Shown: positions 1 to 8,323, counted from the stretch's first letter. The stretch is DNA of 64,000 nucleotides from Palsa-504 sp963739135 (GCA_963739135.1 CAVTZG010000021.1:372001-436000); one strand, 5' to 3'. Notes: generated by a model from the letters alone, not told the origin. Numbers and translations: made by a program.

Positions 1-222
1 CGGTGTTCATACCGGCGACGACCCTGGCCACCGGCAGCATGACGGCCACGTAGACGCCCAGTGCCGCCCAGTTCTGCGGGGCGCCGACCCACAGCGTCAG
101 GTAGGGCGGTATGAAGAAGAAGTCGTAGACCAGGAACCCGGCCACCACGCTGATGACGCCGGCCGTGAAGCCGCCGGTAACTACGAGGTAACCAGCGCGG
201 CGGAACCGGTGGAGAAACGGTG
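1..222 (-). pseudogene. DUF4118 (KdpD-type) membrane domain fragment, runs off the left edge
   Basis: The minus-strand frame reads a typical DUF4118 segment: a Gly-rich turn, a hydrophobic helix ending in YDFFFIPPYLTLWVG, then another membrane helix running out of the window. DUF4118 is the four-helix sensor region of KdpD-like kinases. Only the second half of the domain is visible. No ATG or GTG exists in frame upstream of the first helix, and the frame enters the csoR-like gene without a start, so the 5' end appears lost. It could instead be a complete gene with an unrecognised start; I favour truncation. Confidence 0.5.
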
Positions 223-257
223 AACGACAAGCCTGCCCCAGGCAGAGGCTTCGGAGG

Positions 258-518
258 TCAGGCGAGAGACAGGAAGAGCTTTTCCAACTGGGCGCGGTCG
301 GCCTCGCCGGTGCCGTCGCCGCTAACGCATTGCTGCAAGCCGATGGCGATGATCTGGAAGCCGGCCCGGTCCAGCGCCCGCGAGGCCGCGGCCAGCTGCG
401 TCACCACGTCAGCGCAGTCACGGCCGTCCTCGATCATCTTGATGACCCCTCCGATCTGGCCTTGGGCCCGGCGCAGCCGCTTGATCACGTTCGCCATCGT
501 CTGGCTGTCCACATCCAC
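258..518 (-). CDS. CsoR/RcnR-family repressor, CstR-like (persulfide sensor type)
   Basis: An 86-residue all-helical DUF156/CsoR-family DNA-binding protein. The family's first ligand Cys is present (C35 in GRDCADV) and so is the second (C64 in LQQC). The histidine that copper-sensing CsoR has four residues before the second Cys is Gly60 here. Two Cys without the His is the pattern of CstR, which forms Cys-Cys polysulfide links rather than binding Cu(I). The GTG start at 518 is chosen because GAGGAG lies 7 nt upstream. An ATACCC...GGGTAT palindrome sits 66 bp upstream and a second one precedes the neighbouring AhpD-like gene, which suggests self-regulation and control of that gene. Metal sensing cannot be excluded from sequence. 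Confidence 0.85.
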   Translation of the reverse strand: MDVDSQTMANVIKRLRRAQGQIGGVIKMIEDGRDCADVVTQLAAASRALDRAGFQIIAIGLQQCVSGDGTGEADRAQLEKLFLSLA

Positions 519-583
519 TGCCCAGCTCCTCGGTCCCGGGCGCCGGCGGAGGCACCATCCGATAACTACCGATCCGCACGCCT

Positions 584-599
584 ATACCCTCGGGGGTAT
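584..599. promoter_or_regulatory. CstR/CsoR-type operator 1
   Basis: The 16-bp palindrome ATACCCTCGGGGGTAT has 7 of 8 pairs matched. It has the ATACCC...GGGTAT form of published CstR operators. It lies upstream of the csoR-like gene and just after the AhpD-like gene. Confidence 0.75.
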
Positions 600-617
600 T
601 GTAGCACCAGCCGCCGC

Positions 618-1049
618 TCAGCCCGCGTGCTGGTGGCCGTTGGGCTGGCCGATTCCGTACTCGTGCTCGACCGGCTGCCGCTGACCGGCCGGCGGGCCGC
701 CGACGGTCCGCTCATCGTAGAACTCGCGGAACGCCGCGAAGGCCCGCGCGCCGTAGACCGTAGCCGGGCCGCCGTTCATCAGGAACGTGACGCCAATCGC
801 CTCGGCGGCTTCCTGCGGCGTGGCGCCGTGCTGGACGGCGGCGTGGGCGTGGGCGGCGATGCAGCCGTCGCACTCCTTGCTGACCGCGATGGCCAGGGCG
901 ATGAGCTCCTTGGTCCTGACGTCCAGGACCCCGGCCGCCAGCGCAGAATCGTGCAGCTCCCGGTAGCCCGCATAGACCTGCGGGATCGCGTGCCGCAGCT
1001 CTCGCGTCGGCACCGCCACCTCGTCGCGTACTGCCTTTCCGTAACTCAT
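618..1049 (-). CDS. AhpD/carboxymuconolactone-decarboxylase-like protein
   Basis: A 143-residue AhpD-like fold protein. The redox motif E-C-x2-C-x3-H is complete: E59, C60, C63, H67 in ECDGCIAAH. In AhpD this motif relays electrons to the peroxiredoxin AhpC; small members of the family act as thiol-disulfide or peroxidase helpers. The His-rich tail after residue 120 is not part of the core domain. AGGGG lies 8 nt before the ATG. A second CstR-type palindrome is 30 bp upstream, and a DosR-like box lies at 1117. The divergent redoxin gene at 1368 could be a functional partner. Substrate unknown. Confidence 0.85.
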   Translation of the reverse strand: MSYGKAVRDEVAVPTRELRHAIPQVYAGYRELHDSALAAGVLDVRTKELIALAIAVSKECDGCIAAHAHAAVQHGATPQEAAEAIGVTFLMNGGPATVYGARAFAAFREFYDERTVGGPPAGQRQPVEHEYGIGQPNGHQHAG

Positions 1050-1078
1050 CGCCTGCCCCTTTTCGTATGACTGTCCAG

Positions 1079-1094
1079 ATACCTCCGGGAGTAT
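1079..1094. promoter_or_regulatory. CstR/CsoR-type operator 2
   Basis: ATACCTCCGGGAGTAT is a 16-bp palindrome (6 of 8 pairs) 30 bp upstream of the AhpD-like start. It shares the ATACC...GTAT ends and spacing of the element at 584-599, so the same repressor probably binds both. Confidence 0.7.
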
Positions 1095-1116
1095 GTGATT
1101 CCGGGCGGCACTACCA

Positions 1117-1130
1117 GGGCCTTAGGTCCC
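1117..1130. promoter_or_regulatory. DosR/OsdR-like box
   Basis: GGGCCTTAGGTCCC fits the DosR pattern GGGAC-N4-GTCCC with one change in the left half. It lies between the divergent AhpD-like and redoxin genes. Confidence 0.6.
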
Positions 1131-1367
1131 GGGCCCCCGTAGGAATGGCACCTCCGCGCGGCTGGGGACTCTGGCCCGCTGCCCCGGGAGGGCAAAGGTC
1201 CATGGCGGCGTGAAGCGAATGGCGGCGGGCCGCACCGAGCCGGGGATCAGTGACGATGGGCACCCTCCAACCAGATGAGGGCGTCTTCAGCCCGGCGACG
1301 GACCAGGGTACCGGCCAGTGGTGTTCACGGGTGCGATGGGACGGCTCCGGGTGTGACTGTGAGTCCT

Positions 1368-1967
1368 ATGCGTCCTGACATCAGAGCTGGCGGCGTCTTC
1401 CCCGATTACGCTCTCCCCGACCACACCAACACGGTGCGTAAGCTCAGTGAGCTTCAGGGCCGTGATCCGCTGATCCTCACCCTGGCCCGCGGCAATTACT
1501 GCCCTAAAGAGCACCAGCAGCATCTGGAGCTGGCGGCCAACTACCCGAAGATCGCGGTGGCCTACACCCAGATGGCCACGATCGCCACCGACGATCATCA
1601 CAGCCTGCAGGAGTTCCGCGCGTCGGTGGGCGCCCAGTGGACCTTCCTGTCCGATCCGGGCCGGACCGTCCAGCAGGACCTGGACATCGCCGAGTACACC
1701 GACCCCGAGCACAACCCCATGATCCCGCACACGCTGGTGCTCAAGCCGGGGCTGGTCATTCACAGTGTCTATAACGGCTACTGGTTCTGGGGCCGCCCGT
1801 CGTTCTACGACCTGTGGCATGACCTTCGCGCCGCCACGAGCGAGATCCGCCCGGACTGGGATCTGAGCAGCCCGGGGCTCCGCGAAGCCTGGGACGCGCA
1901 CGACTACTCAAAGTTTCACGGCTGGGACCGGCGGTCCACCGAGTCGATGCCGACATCGTATGACTGA
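1368..1967 (+). CDS. AhpC/TSA-type redoxin (peroxiredoxin-like)
   Basis: About 199 residues from the ATG at 1368, with a thioredoxin-fold redoxin domain. The peroxidatic-type Cys is C45 in RGNYCPKEH, replacing the usual RGxWCPxC, so the resolving Cys of the CxxC form is absent. A Thr/Arg-bearing loop (SDPGRTVQQDL) and the IPHTLVL strand are conserved for the family. The frame is open upstream to 1275, but the domain begins only after 1368; GTG at 1353 is an alternative start. No strong ribosome site is visible. A perfect 11-bp hairpin follows the stop. Likely hydroperoxide reduction; the AhpD-like neighbour may reduce it. Confidence 0.75.
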   Translation: MRPDIRAGGVFPDYALPDHTNTVRKLSELQGRDPLILTLARGNYCPKEHQQHLELAANYPKIAVAYTQMATIATDDHHSLQEFRASVGAQWTFLSDPGRTVQQDLDIAEYTDPEHNPMIPHTLVLKPGLVIHSVYNGYWFWGRPSFYDLWHDLRAATSEIRPDWDLSSPGLREAWDAHDYSKFHGWDRRSTESMPTSYD

Positions 1968-1991
1968 CAGAGCGGCGATTGCCGCTCTGTC
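1966..1991. terminator. Hairpin terminator after the redoxin gene
   Basis: A perfect 11-bp stem (GACAGAGCGGC and its complement) with a GATT loop overlaps the stop codon. There is no U-tract, which is common for actinobacterial terminators. Confidence 0.7.
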
Positions 1992-2157
1992 ACTTCGTGG
2001 CCCAGGTGAGTCGGGCCGGGGGCCAGACAAGTCGCGTCCCCGCTCTTTTGTGCCCGCCGCGCGGTGGCCGCGGCGATGACCCCGGGTGGGCCAGGTGAGG
2101 CACGCTCACCGGGTTGTGTTTTGCGGCACTCGGCTAAGCCGCGGCCAGATATGCAAG

Positions 2158-2178
2158 GCGGGCCACCTGGTGGCCCGC
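2158..2178 (+). other. Palindrome/hairpin upstream of the nitronate monooxygenase gene
   Basis: GCGGGCCACC, one T, then its exact complement lies about 28 nt before the start codon and just 5' of the ribosome site. It may be a repressor site or an RNA hairpin in the leader. Confidence 0.5.
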
Positions 2179-2205
2179 AAAGATCATGGGAAAGGGGCGG
2201 AGGCA

Positions 2206-3156
2206 ATGACCACGCCGGTATGCGAAATGCTCGGAATTGAACGGCCGATCGTCCAGGCACCCATGGCCGCCATTCCCCGGCTGGCCGCGGCGGTCTCGAA
2301 TGCCGGCGCGCTCGGCATGGTGACGCTGACGTGGTCCGACGACACCGGAGCCGTCGTGGCTGAGACGGCAGCGCTGACGGCTCGGCCGTTCGGCGGCAAC
2401 TTCATTCTCACCTCAGATCACCACCGCCGCCTGGACCAGGCCCTGGAGGCCGGGTTGCGGATCGTCTCGTTCATGTGGGGGGATCCCGGCGGCTACATCA
2501 AAGCGGTGCACGACGCCGGGGGAATTGTGCTGCACACGGTCGGCAGTGCCGAGGAGGCACGGCGGGCGGTCGCGGCCGGCGTGGACGTGGTCGTCGCGCA
2601 AGGCTGGGAGGCCGGCGGGCACGTGTGGGGTACCGTCGCGACGCTGCCGCTGGTGCCCGCCGTGGTGGACGCGGTGGCGCCGGTGCCGGTGATCGCGGCG
2701 GGCGGGATCGGTGACGCCCGCGGCGTCGCCGCGGTGCTCGCCCTGGGCGCCCAGGCCGCGTGGCTGGGCACGCGGTTCCTGCTGGCCGAGGAGATGCCTC
2801 TGCACGAGGAGTACCGGCGCCGGCTGATCGCCGCGGGCGAGACCGATCCGCAGTGGTACGCGAACCTGTACGACGTCGGGTGGCCGGATGCTCCCCACCG
2901 CGCGCTGCACAACTCAACGGCCAAGGCGTGGGAGGCCGCGGGGCGCCCCCCCGACGCCCAGCGGCCAGGAGCGGGCGAGGTGATCGCGCATTTTGCTTCC
3001 GGCGAAGCAATCGTCCGTTACGAGCCAGCGCCGCCGATGACCGGGACCACCGGGGAGATCGAAGCGCTCTCGATGTGGGCCGGACAGGGCGTCGCCCTCG
3101 CGCGGGAGTCCCAGTCAGCGGCGGACATCGTGAAGGAGCTCACCTCCCGCCTGTAA
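2206..3156 (+). CDS. Nitronate monooxygenase-like (2-nitropropane dioxygenase family) flavoprotein
   Basis: A 316-residue TIM-barrel flavoprotein of the NMO/FabK family, which oxidise alkyl nitronates using FMN. Visible features are the N-terminal PIVQAPMA strand, the catalytic-type His in EAGGHVWG, the FMN-phosphate loop AAGGIGD and the following ALGAQAAWLGTRF segment. The start at 2206 is supported by GGAGG 5 nt upstream; earlier in-frame sequence has no domain. The 3' end is followed within a few bases by the remnant of an unrelated hydrolase, which suggests a deletion junction just after this gene. The natural substrate (nitronate or another enoyl compound) cannot be told. Confidence 0.85.
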   Translation: MTTPVCEMLGIERPIVQAPMAAIPRLAAAVSNAGALGMVTLTWSDDTGAVVAETAALTARPFGGNFILTSDHHRRLDQALEAGLRIVSFMWGDPGGYIKAVHDAGGIVLHTVGSAEEARRAVAAGVDVVVAQGWEAGGHVWGTVATLPLVPAVVDAVAPVPVIAAGGIGDARGVAAVLALGAQAAWLGTRFLLAEEMPLHEEYRRRLIAAGETDPQWYANLYDVGWPDAPHRALHNSTAKAWEAAGRPPDAQRPGAGEVIAHFASGEAIVRYEPAPPMTGTTGEIEALSMWAGQGVALARESQSAADIVKELTSRL

Positions 3157-3159
3157 CCC

Positions 3160-3632
3160 AGGCCGGAGGCGCTCGCGCCGGCGGCGGGCTCGCCACCGCC
3201 CTGCTCGTGGCCACACGTGACGCCGGGCAGGCACTGCCCGCAGCCGCCGCACTGATGTCCCCCACGGTAGATCTGACCAGCTCGGGGGCCTCGATGACCG
3301 AACGCGCCGACCAGGATCCGATCTCCACCCCCGCCATGCTCCGCCAGTTCGCCGCCGGCTACCTGGCCGGGGCCGACCCCAAGACCCCCCTGGCCTCGCC
3401 GCTGTTCGCCGCACTGGCCGGGCTCCCGCCGCTGCTTATCCAGGTAGGCACGGCCGACCTGCTGCTCAGCGACTCCGAACGCCTGGCCACAGCAGCAGCC
3501 CAAGCCGGAGTCGACGTCACCCTGCAGATCGGCCAGGGCCTGCCCCACGTCTACCAGCTCCTGCTCGGCACCCCCGAGGCAGCCCAGGCCACCGAGCAAA
3601 TCGGGACGTTCCTGCGCGCCCGGGTCCGCTAA
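3160..3632 (+). pseudogene. HSL-type alpha/beta hydrolase, 3' remnant
   Basis: The frame resembles the C-terminal half of hormone-sensitive-lipase-type hydrolases: AGGGLATALL after the nucleophile elbow, then SPxxDLTSSG, the Asp of GTADLLLSDS and the His of LPHVYQ. The N-terminal half (HGGG oxyanion site) and the catalytic GDSAG are missing; the place of GDSAGG reads GARAGG. It begins immediately after the nitronate monooxygenase stop, so a deletion probably removed its promoter and 5' half. Confidence 0.75.
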
Positions 3633-3678
3633 CCAGACAGCCCACAGACAGCAGGCTCCCCGGCGCCCGGCCCGTCGC

Positions 3679-4656
3679 CTAGCTGCGTAACGCCCGGGGA
3701 GCTTGCTGATCGTCCCCAAGGGCACCCGCCGAAAGGCCCCGCGCGGGGACAGGCGTGGCGTCGCGGTGGTCGTGGGGCTGGGGCGTTCGGGCGCCGGTGC
3801 GGGTGGCGCCGATTCCGGCGATGACCACGAAGAGGATGCCGGCGGCGGCTGCCGCGCTCGGGATCTGCCCAAGGACGAGCAGGCCGGCCAGCAGGGCGAT
3901 GGCGGGTTCCAGGCTCATCAGGGTGCCGAAGGCGCTGACGGTGAGGCGCCGCAGGGCGAGGAGTTCCAGACTGAACGGCAGCACGGGATGCAGCGCGGCC
4001 AGCGCCAGCATGACGGTAAGCAGCGGCCAGGTCACCGCGTGCAGTCCGGAGGAGCCGGCGGCAAGCAGCGCCACGACGCCGGCCACCGGGATGGAGACGG
4101 CCAGCCCGCTGAGGCCGGTGACCCGGTCGCCGACGTGCTGGGTCAGCAGGATGTAGATGCCCCAGCAGGCCGCGGCTCCCAGTGCGAAGGCGAGGCCGGC
4201 GGGGTCGATGCCGCCAGCCCAGGGCCGGGTCAGCAGCACCACGCCGATTGCGGCCAGGACCGCCCAGCGCCTGCGCCCGCCGCCGGGCCCGAGCACCGAA
4301 ACCGTCAGCGGCCCGAGAAACTCCAGCGCACTGGCGGTGCCGAGCGGGATGCGCGCGATCGCGAGCATGAACAGCATCATCAGGCCAGCGGTCACGACGC
4401 CCAGCGCTGTGCAGGCCAGCAGGTCCTGACCGGTGAAGTCGCGGGGGCGGGGCCGGACCAGGATCAATAGCAAAACGCCGGCCCAGGCCAGCCGCAGTCC
4501 CGCGATGCCCAGCGGGCCGAGCTGACCCAGCAGGTGCGCCGACAGGGCCAGCCCGAGCTGGACACAGGACATGGATCCAACCGCCATCAGGGCCCCGCTC
4601 CCCGCACCGCGCAGCCGGCCCCCCAGCAGGCGGGACGCGAGCGTCGGCGGGCTCAT
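3679..4656 (-). CDS. EamA/RhtA-like exporter (DMT superfamily)
   Basis: A 325-residue membrane protein with ten predicted helices in two EamA repeats, ending in a charged tail. The segment GTASALEFLGPL is typical of RhtA, the threonine/homoserine exporter, so amino-acid or metabolite efflux is likely. It is divergent from the LysR-type regulator at 4740 with an 84-bp gap carrying a perfect inverted repeat, an arrangement usual for an LTTR controlling its exporter. The substrate cannot be assigned from sequence. Confidence 0.8.
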   Translation of the reverse strand: MSPPTLASRLLGGRLRGAGSGALMAVGSMSCVQLGLALSAHLLGQLGPLGIAGLRLAWAGVLLLILVRPRPRDFTGQDLLACTALGVVTAGLMMLFMLAIARIPLGTASALEFLGPLTVSVLGPGGGRRRWAVLAAIGVVLLTRPWAGGIDPAGLAFALGAAACWGIYILLTQHVGDRVTGLSGLAVSIPVAGVVALLAAGSSGLHAVTWPLLTVMLALAALHPVLPFSLELLALRRLTVSAFGTLMSLEPAIALLAGLLVLGQIPSAAAAAGILFVVIAGIGATRTGARTPQPHDHRDATPVPARGLSAGALGDDQQAPRALRS

Positions 4657-4685
4657 AGGCCTAGTAGAGCGCCTGCCTATCGTTC

Positions 4686-4710
4686 ATGTCCACGTGCCCG
4701 AAGTGGACAT
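4686..4710. promoter_or_regulatory. LysR-type operator between exporter and regulator
   Basis: A perfect 8-bp inverted repeat (ATGTCCAC at 4686-4693, GTGGACAT at 4703-4710) with a 9-nt spacer is centred between the divergent genes. The ATG inside it would extend the regulator upstream, but a functional operator there argues for the start at 4740. Confidence 0.75.
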
Positions 4711-4739
4711 CATGTTCAGGAATAGTTGACAATCACAGG

Positions 4740-5690
4740 ATGGAAACCCGGCGGCTGGAACTGCTGGCCGAGCTGTCCCGGCTGGGGTCCATGCGCGCGG
4801 TCGCGGACGCGCTCGGCACCACAACCTCCACGGTGTCGCAGCAGCTCGCCGCCCTCGCCGGCGAGCTGGGCACCCAGCTGACCGAACCGGACGGCCGACG
4901 GGTCCGGCTGACACCCGCTGGCCGCCTGCTGGCCGAGCACGCCGTGACGATCCTCGCCGAGGTCGAGGCGGCGCGCCGCGACCTGGCACCAGGCGCGGAG
5001 CCCACCGGCACCCTGCGCGTCGCCGGGTTCGCCACCGCGATCCGCAGCTACCTGCTGCCCGTCATCGCCGGCCTTGCCGCCAGCCACCCGCGGATCCATG
5101 TGCTGATCCGCGAACACGAGCCCGCCGAAGCCCTCCAGCTTCTCGCCGCCGACCAGGCCGACCTGGCGCTCACCTACGACTACAACCTCGCCCCGGCCGC
5201 CACCGGCCCCGCGATCACGCCGTCCCCGCTGTGGACCGCACTGTGGGGCCTGGGCGTGCCCGCACACGAGCCAGCCGGCGGCGGCACGGCACCTGAGGTA
5301 TTCGCCCGCTTCCGCGCCCGCGACTGGATCGGCAACTCCCGCAACACCGCCGATGAGGACGTCATCCGCACCCTCGCCTCCATGGCCGGGTTCACCCCCC
5401 GCATCACCCACCGGGCCGACAGCCTCGATCTGGTCCAAGACATGATCACCGCAGGGCTGGGCGTGGGACTGATGCCCCTCGGCCAGCCGGTCCAGCCCGG
5501 GGTGCGGCTCCTGCCGCTCACCGGCCCGCGCATCGAACTGCGGGCCTACGCCGTCGCCCGCCCCGGCCGCCTGAGCTGGCCCCCGCTCGCGCTGGTGATC
5601 AGCCTTCTCCGGCAGGCCAGCCGCCAGGCCACGCGCGACCTTAAGCATTCACCATCGGCCGCCGGGCCCCTCGTAGCGAGGCATGAATAA
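4740..5690 (+). CDS. LysR-family transcriptional regulator
   Basis: A 316-residue protein. The N-terminal winged helix (residues 1-60; LLAELSRLGSMRAVADAL then TTSTVSQQLAALAGELG) is followed by a periplasmic-binding-like effector domain (about 85-290). The ATG at 4740 begins the canonical LTTR helix and follows AGG; an upstream in-frame ATG lies in the operator. It is divergent from the RhtA-like exporter and probably controls it. The last 20 residues are low-complexity. Confidence 0.85.
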   Translation: METRRLELLAELSRLGSMRAVADALGTTTSTVSQQLAALAGELGTQLTEPDGRRVRLTPAGRLLAEHAVTILAEVEAARRDLAPGAEPTGTLRVAGFATAIRSYLLPVIAGLAASHPRIHVLIREHEPAEALQLLAADQADLALTYDYNLAPAATGPAITPSPLWTALWGLGVPAHEPAGGGTAPEVFARFRARDWIGNSRNTADEDVIRTLASMAGFTPRITHRADSLDLVQDMITAGLGVGLMPLGQPVQPGVRLLPLTGPRIELRAYAVARPGRLSWPPLALVISLLRQASRQATRDLKHSPSAAGPLVARHE

Positions 5691-5732
5691 AGGTGAACGA
5701 TATGAGGACAATCGCGGGCTCAAAGCGGCCCG

Positions 5733-5961
5733 TCAATGTTCGCGGGGTAATGGCACCTGTACAGGCATCCGCAGATAGAGAATCGATTGCAGCTGGGAGC
5801 AGCGAGGTTGCCCAGCGCCGTCGGCAGGCCCAGCGTCGCGCCATGACCGCTGCAGACGCGTGAGGTCTTCCTGCTCGGCAGCTAGCAGGCTCGGCTGCAC
5901 GAAGTCCGCGGCTCCGGCGTCCAGCAGGCGACCGAAGTCCAGCAGGGTCGGCACGAGTTGC
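5733..5961 (-). pseudogene. Possible enolase-superfamily fragment; otherwise empty spacer
   Basis: Starting 8 nt after the cupin stop, the minus strand reads LLDAGAADFVQPSL, which resembles the LLDAGAVDIVQPD strand of mandelate-racemase-type enzymes. The resemblance stops after about 30 residues and the remainder looks non-coding. If real, it is the stub of a gene downstream of the cupin gene. The 5691-5732 stretch shows nothing. Confidence 0.3.
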
Positions 5962-6381
5962 TCACTTGTTCCGCGGGTCGTCTTCCGGGTCTAGGTATTC
6001 GAGGCTGATCGGCCCGATCGCCGTCACCTGGGTGACGTACTCACCGGATTTGGCCCAGTGGAAATGAGGGGTACCGGCGGGCAGGACGATGACGGCACCC
6101 GGCGGGTACGCCTGCAGCTTTCCGTCGTCGAACTGTTCGCCCAGGCCGATGTAGAACACACCGGACATGACCGTGTAGACCCGATCCTCGTGGTGTCTGT
6201 GGGGCATCAGCTTGACGCCGGACGGCAGCTTGACCCGGACCACGTACGGAGCAGGCTCTGATGGACGGCCCACAACGACGGCGAGACGGGCCGACGGCGG
6301 GAACGCCGGGAACGGCTCCCAGTCGATGTCCTCGGGCAGGGTGGGCCTGAAGGCGGCCTGATCTAGTAGATGGGTGCTCAT
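5962..6381 (-). CDS. Cupin-domain protein
   Basis: A 139-residue single-domain cupin. Cupin motif 1 is visible as MPHRHHEDRVYTVMSG (metal ligands His-His-Glu) and motif 2 as PAGTPHFHW with the last His. Such small cupins can be metal-dependent dioxygenases, isomerases or sensors; nothing in the neighbourhood fixes the role. GGGAGG lies 9 nt upstream of the ATG. It follows arcC on the same strand about 130 bp downstream and could be co-transcribed. Confidence 0.75.
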   Translation of the reverse strand: MSTHLLDQAAFRPTLPEDIDWEPFPAFPPSARLAVVVGRPSEPAPYVVRVKLPSGVKLMPHRHHEDRVYTVMSGVFYIGLGEQFDDGKLQAYPPGAVIVLPAGTPHFHWAKSGEYVTQVTAIGPISLEYLDPEDDPRNK

Positions 6382-6513
6382 TGTCGTGAACCTCCCGGAC
6401 TCCGTGACGGACTCAGCTGACGCCGTTAACGTTCATTTTTCGCTCCGGCCTGACGCGTCGCGCCCGTGCGATCCCTGGTCCACTCCCTGGACCTGGCAGC
6501 GCTGGGGGTGCGG

Positions 6514-7449
6514 TCACCGGATCGGCTCCGTCATGGAGGGCCGCGCGGCAATAATGGTGGTACCGGCCCGACCGGCCAGGATGTCGGCGGCGTCGGTCAG
6601 CGCGCCGATGGCGGCCGGCCGCCCGGCCTCCCTGACGAAGCGGAGGCACGCTTCGACCTTGGGTCCCATCGACCCGGCCGGGAACGTCATGGCCGACAGC
6701 GCGACGGTATCGATGGCCTGGATCGGCCGCGCGTCCGGAGTGCCGTAACCGCGGATGATCGCCGGCACGTCGGTGAGCACGAGCAGGCGATCGGCTTTGA
6801 GCGTGATCGCCAGCTCGGCCGCGGTCAGATCCTTGTCGACAACAGCTTCCACGCCGGTGAGCTCGCCGGCGTCCGACCGGACCACCGGTACGCCGCCACC
6901 TCCGCCGCAGACCACGAGCGCGCCCGCGTCGGCCATTGAGCGCACGGTCTCGATCTCCACCAGCCCCAGTGGCCTGGGCGAGGCCACCACGCGCCGCCAG
7001 CGGGGCCCGTCGGCCGCGATGGTCCACCCCAGGCGCGCGGCCAGCGCCTGCGCCTCGCCCTGGTCGTAGCTGGCCCCGATGAACTTGGTGGGGTTGCCGA
7101 ACGCGGGGTCGGACGGGTCGACGACCGTCTGGCTGATGACGCACACCGCCCGCCGGGCGACGCCCGCGTTACCGAGCTCCTGGACAAGCCAGTACCCGAT
7201 CATGCCCTGGGTCTGGGCGACCAGCACGTCGAGCGGATACGGCCGGCTGAGGCTGGTATCCGCCTGACTCTCCAGCGCGAGCACCCCCACCTGCGGCCCG
7301 TTGCCGTGGCACAGCATGAGCTGGTGATCGGCGGCCAGCGGGGCGAGAGCCGCGGCGGCCTGCCGGACATGCCGCCGCTGGATTACGGCGTCCGGCCGTT
7401 CGTCCCGCTCGAGCAGGGCGTTTCCGCCGAGGGCCACTACGACGCGCAT
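6514..7449 (-). CDS. arcC: Carbamate kinase
   Basis: A 311-residue amino-acid-kinase-fold enzyme that makes ATP from carbamoyl phosphate, the last step of the arginine deiminase pathway. The ALGGNALL start, the HGNGPQVG loop and QTQGMIGYWLVQEL are diagnostic of carbamate kinase; the C-terminal TFPAGSMGPKVEA matches the family. Length is normal. AGGA precedes the ATG. The upstream arcB and arcA are wrecked, so its carbamoyl phosphate would have to come from another source, or the gene is a survivor of a decaying operon. Confidence 0.93.
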   Translation of the reverse strand: MRVVVALGGNALLERDERPDAVIQRRHVRQAAAALAPLAADHQLMLCHGNGPQVGVLALESQADTSLSRPYPLDVLVAQTQGMIGYWLVQELGNAGVARRAVCVISQTVVDPSDPAFGNPTKFIGASYDQGEAQALAARLGWTIAADGPRWRRVVASPRPLGLVEIETVRSMADAGALVVCGGGGGVPVVRSDAGELTGVEAVVDKDLTAAELAITLKADRLLVLTDVPAIIRGYGTPDARPIQAIDTVALSAMTFPAGSMGPKVEACLRFVREAGRPAAIGALTDAADILAGRAGTTIIAARPSMTEPIR

Positions 7450-7518
7450 CGCTCATCCTGCCAGCGACCCGATGAGCGGGGCCTTGATGGCACACCATTC
7501 AGCCCCACCGTTCTGGTG

Positions 7519-7792
7519 TCACCGATGACGGCGTAATCCTCGATTCTGGCTGGCATCAGTCTCTTCTGCCTGGCTTGGGATCGTGGCGATCATGAGAGCC
7601 TTGATCGTGTGCATCCGGTTCTCTGCCTGGTCGAATACCATGGAGGCGGTTGACTCGAAGACCTCGTCGGTCACCTCCAGTGCGTCCAGCCCGCGTTTGG
7701 CGTAGATCCGCTGGCCGATTTCGGTGTCGCGGTTGTGCAGGGCGGGCAAGCAGGTCGGGTTCCTTCAGCAGGCTGTGCCCGTGCAGGTCCAT
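7519..7792 (-). pseudogene. arcB: Catabolic ornithine carbamoyltransferase, internally deleted
   Basis: The first 13 codons (MDLHGHSLLKEPD, start 7792) match the N-terminus of ArcB/ArgF. They are then joined, in another frame near 7752, to the C-terminal segment LPALHNRDTEIGQRIYAKRG, continuing to VTDEVFES and FDQAENRMHTIKA. Roughly 250 codons, including the STRTR carbamoyl-phosphate site, are missing and the reading frame shifts at the junction. No functional enzyme can result. It sits between arcA' and arcC, the normal operon order. Confidence 0.9.
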
Positions 7793-7811
7793 CAGATACT
7801 CCTCGCGTTGC

Positions 7812-8053
7812 TAGGCCGGATCACGCTCGATCGGGCAGGTCATGCGGCGGGGGCCGCCGCGGCCGCGGCCGAGTTCGCTGCCGGGCACGTCGATCACCTC
7901 GATGCCATGCTTGCGCAGCATGGTGTTTGGTGGCGACGTTGCCGAGTGTGAGCGCCCGGGTCGGTGGTGTCCAGGACCGTCTGCCGGATGACCGGGAACG
8001 CCTGCTCAGACGGTAAAGCCCACCACAGCGGTCAGACGAGAAGAGCGGCGCAT
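7812..8053 (-). pseudogene. arcA: Arginine deiminase remnant
   Basis: The 3' end (about 7812-7921) encodes MLRKHGIEVIDVPGSELGRG, then RGGPRRMTCPIERDP and a stop, the unmistakable C-terminus of ArcA with its catalytic Cys in MTCP. Upstream frames are scrambled. At the 5' side a strong AAGGAGG (8061-8067) precedes ATG at 8053, but this opens only a 15-codon frame that stops at 8006. The gene has lost nearly all of its body. Confidence 0.85.
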
Positions 8054-8164
8054 CGTCATGCCTCCTTGCAAACGCAGACCCAGATCTTGAGCCCGCATGG
8101 TCTTGAACTGACACCCGAAGCATCCCGCCCGCACCCGCCCCGCCCCCACGGCCAGACGTCACCA

Positions 8165-8198
8165 TTAGTCCGGGACCTCCGTTAGTCCGGGACCTCCG
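8165..8198. repeat. Two tandem 17-bp copies
   Basis: The unit TTAGTCCGGGACCTCCG occurs twice head to tail in the spacer between the arcA remnant and gap. Each copy contains GGGACC-like half sites. No gene is seen between 8068 and 8362 apart from these elements. Confidence 0.85.
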
Positions 8199-8309
8199 TC
8201 ACCAACACCACCCGGGACAACCAACAGGGCCGCCACCAGCGCATATGTCCTGCATGTCCGGCCAAAGTGACGATGGTCCCGCCGTTTTGTGCCCAATGGC
8301 GCTATCAGT

Positions 8310-8323
8310 CCGTCCTTGGTCCG
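8310..8323. promoter_or_regulatory. Weak DosR/OsdR-like box before gap
   Basis: CCGTCCTTGGTCCG matches the right half CCTTGGTCC of the perfect box at 16718 (10 of 14 positions) and lies 40 bp upstream of the gap start. Confidence 0.35.
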
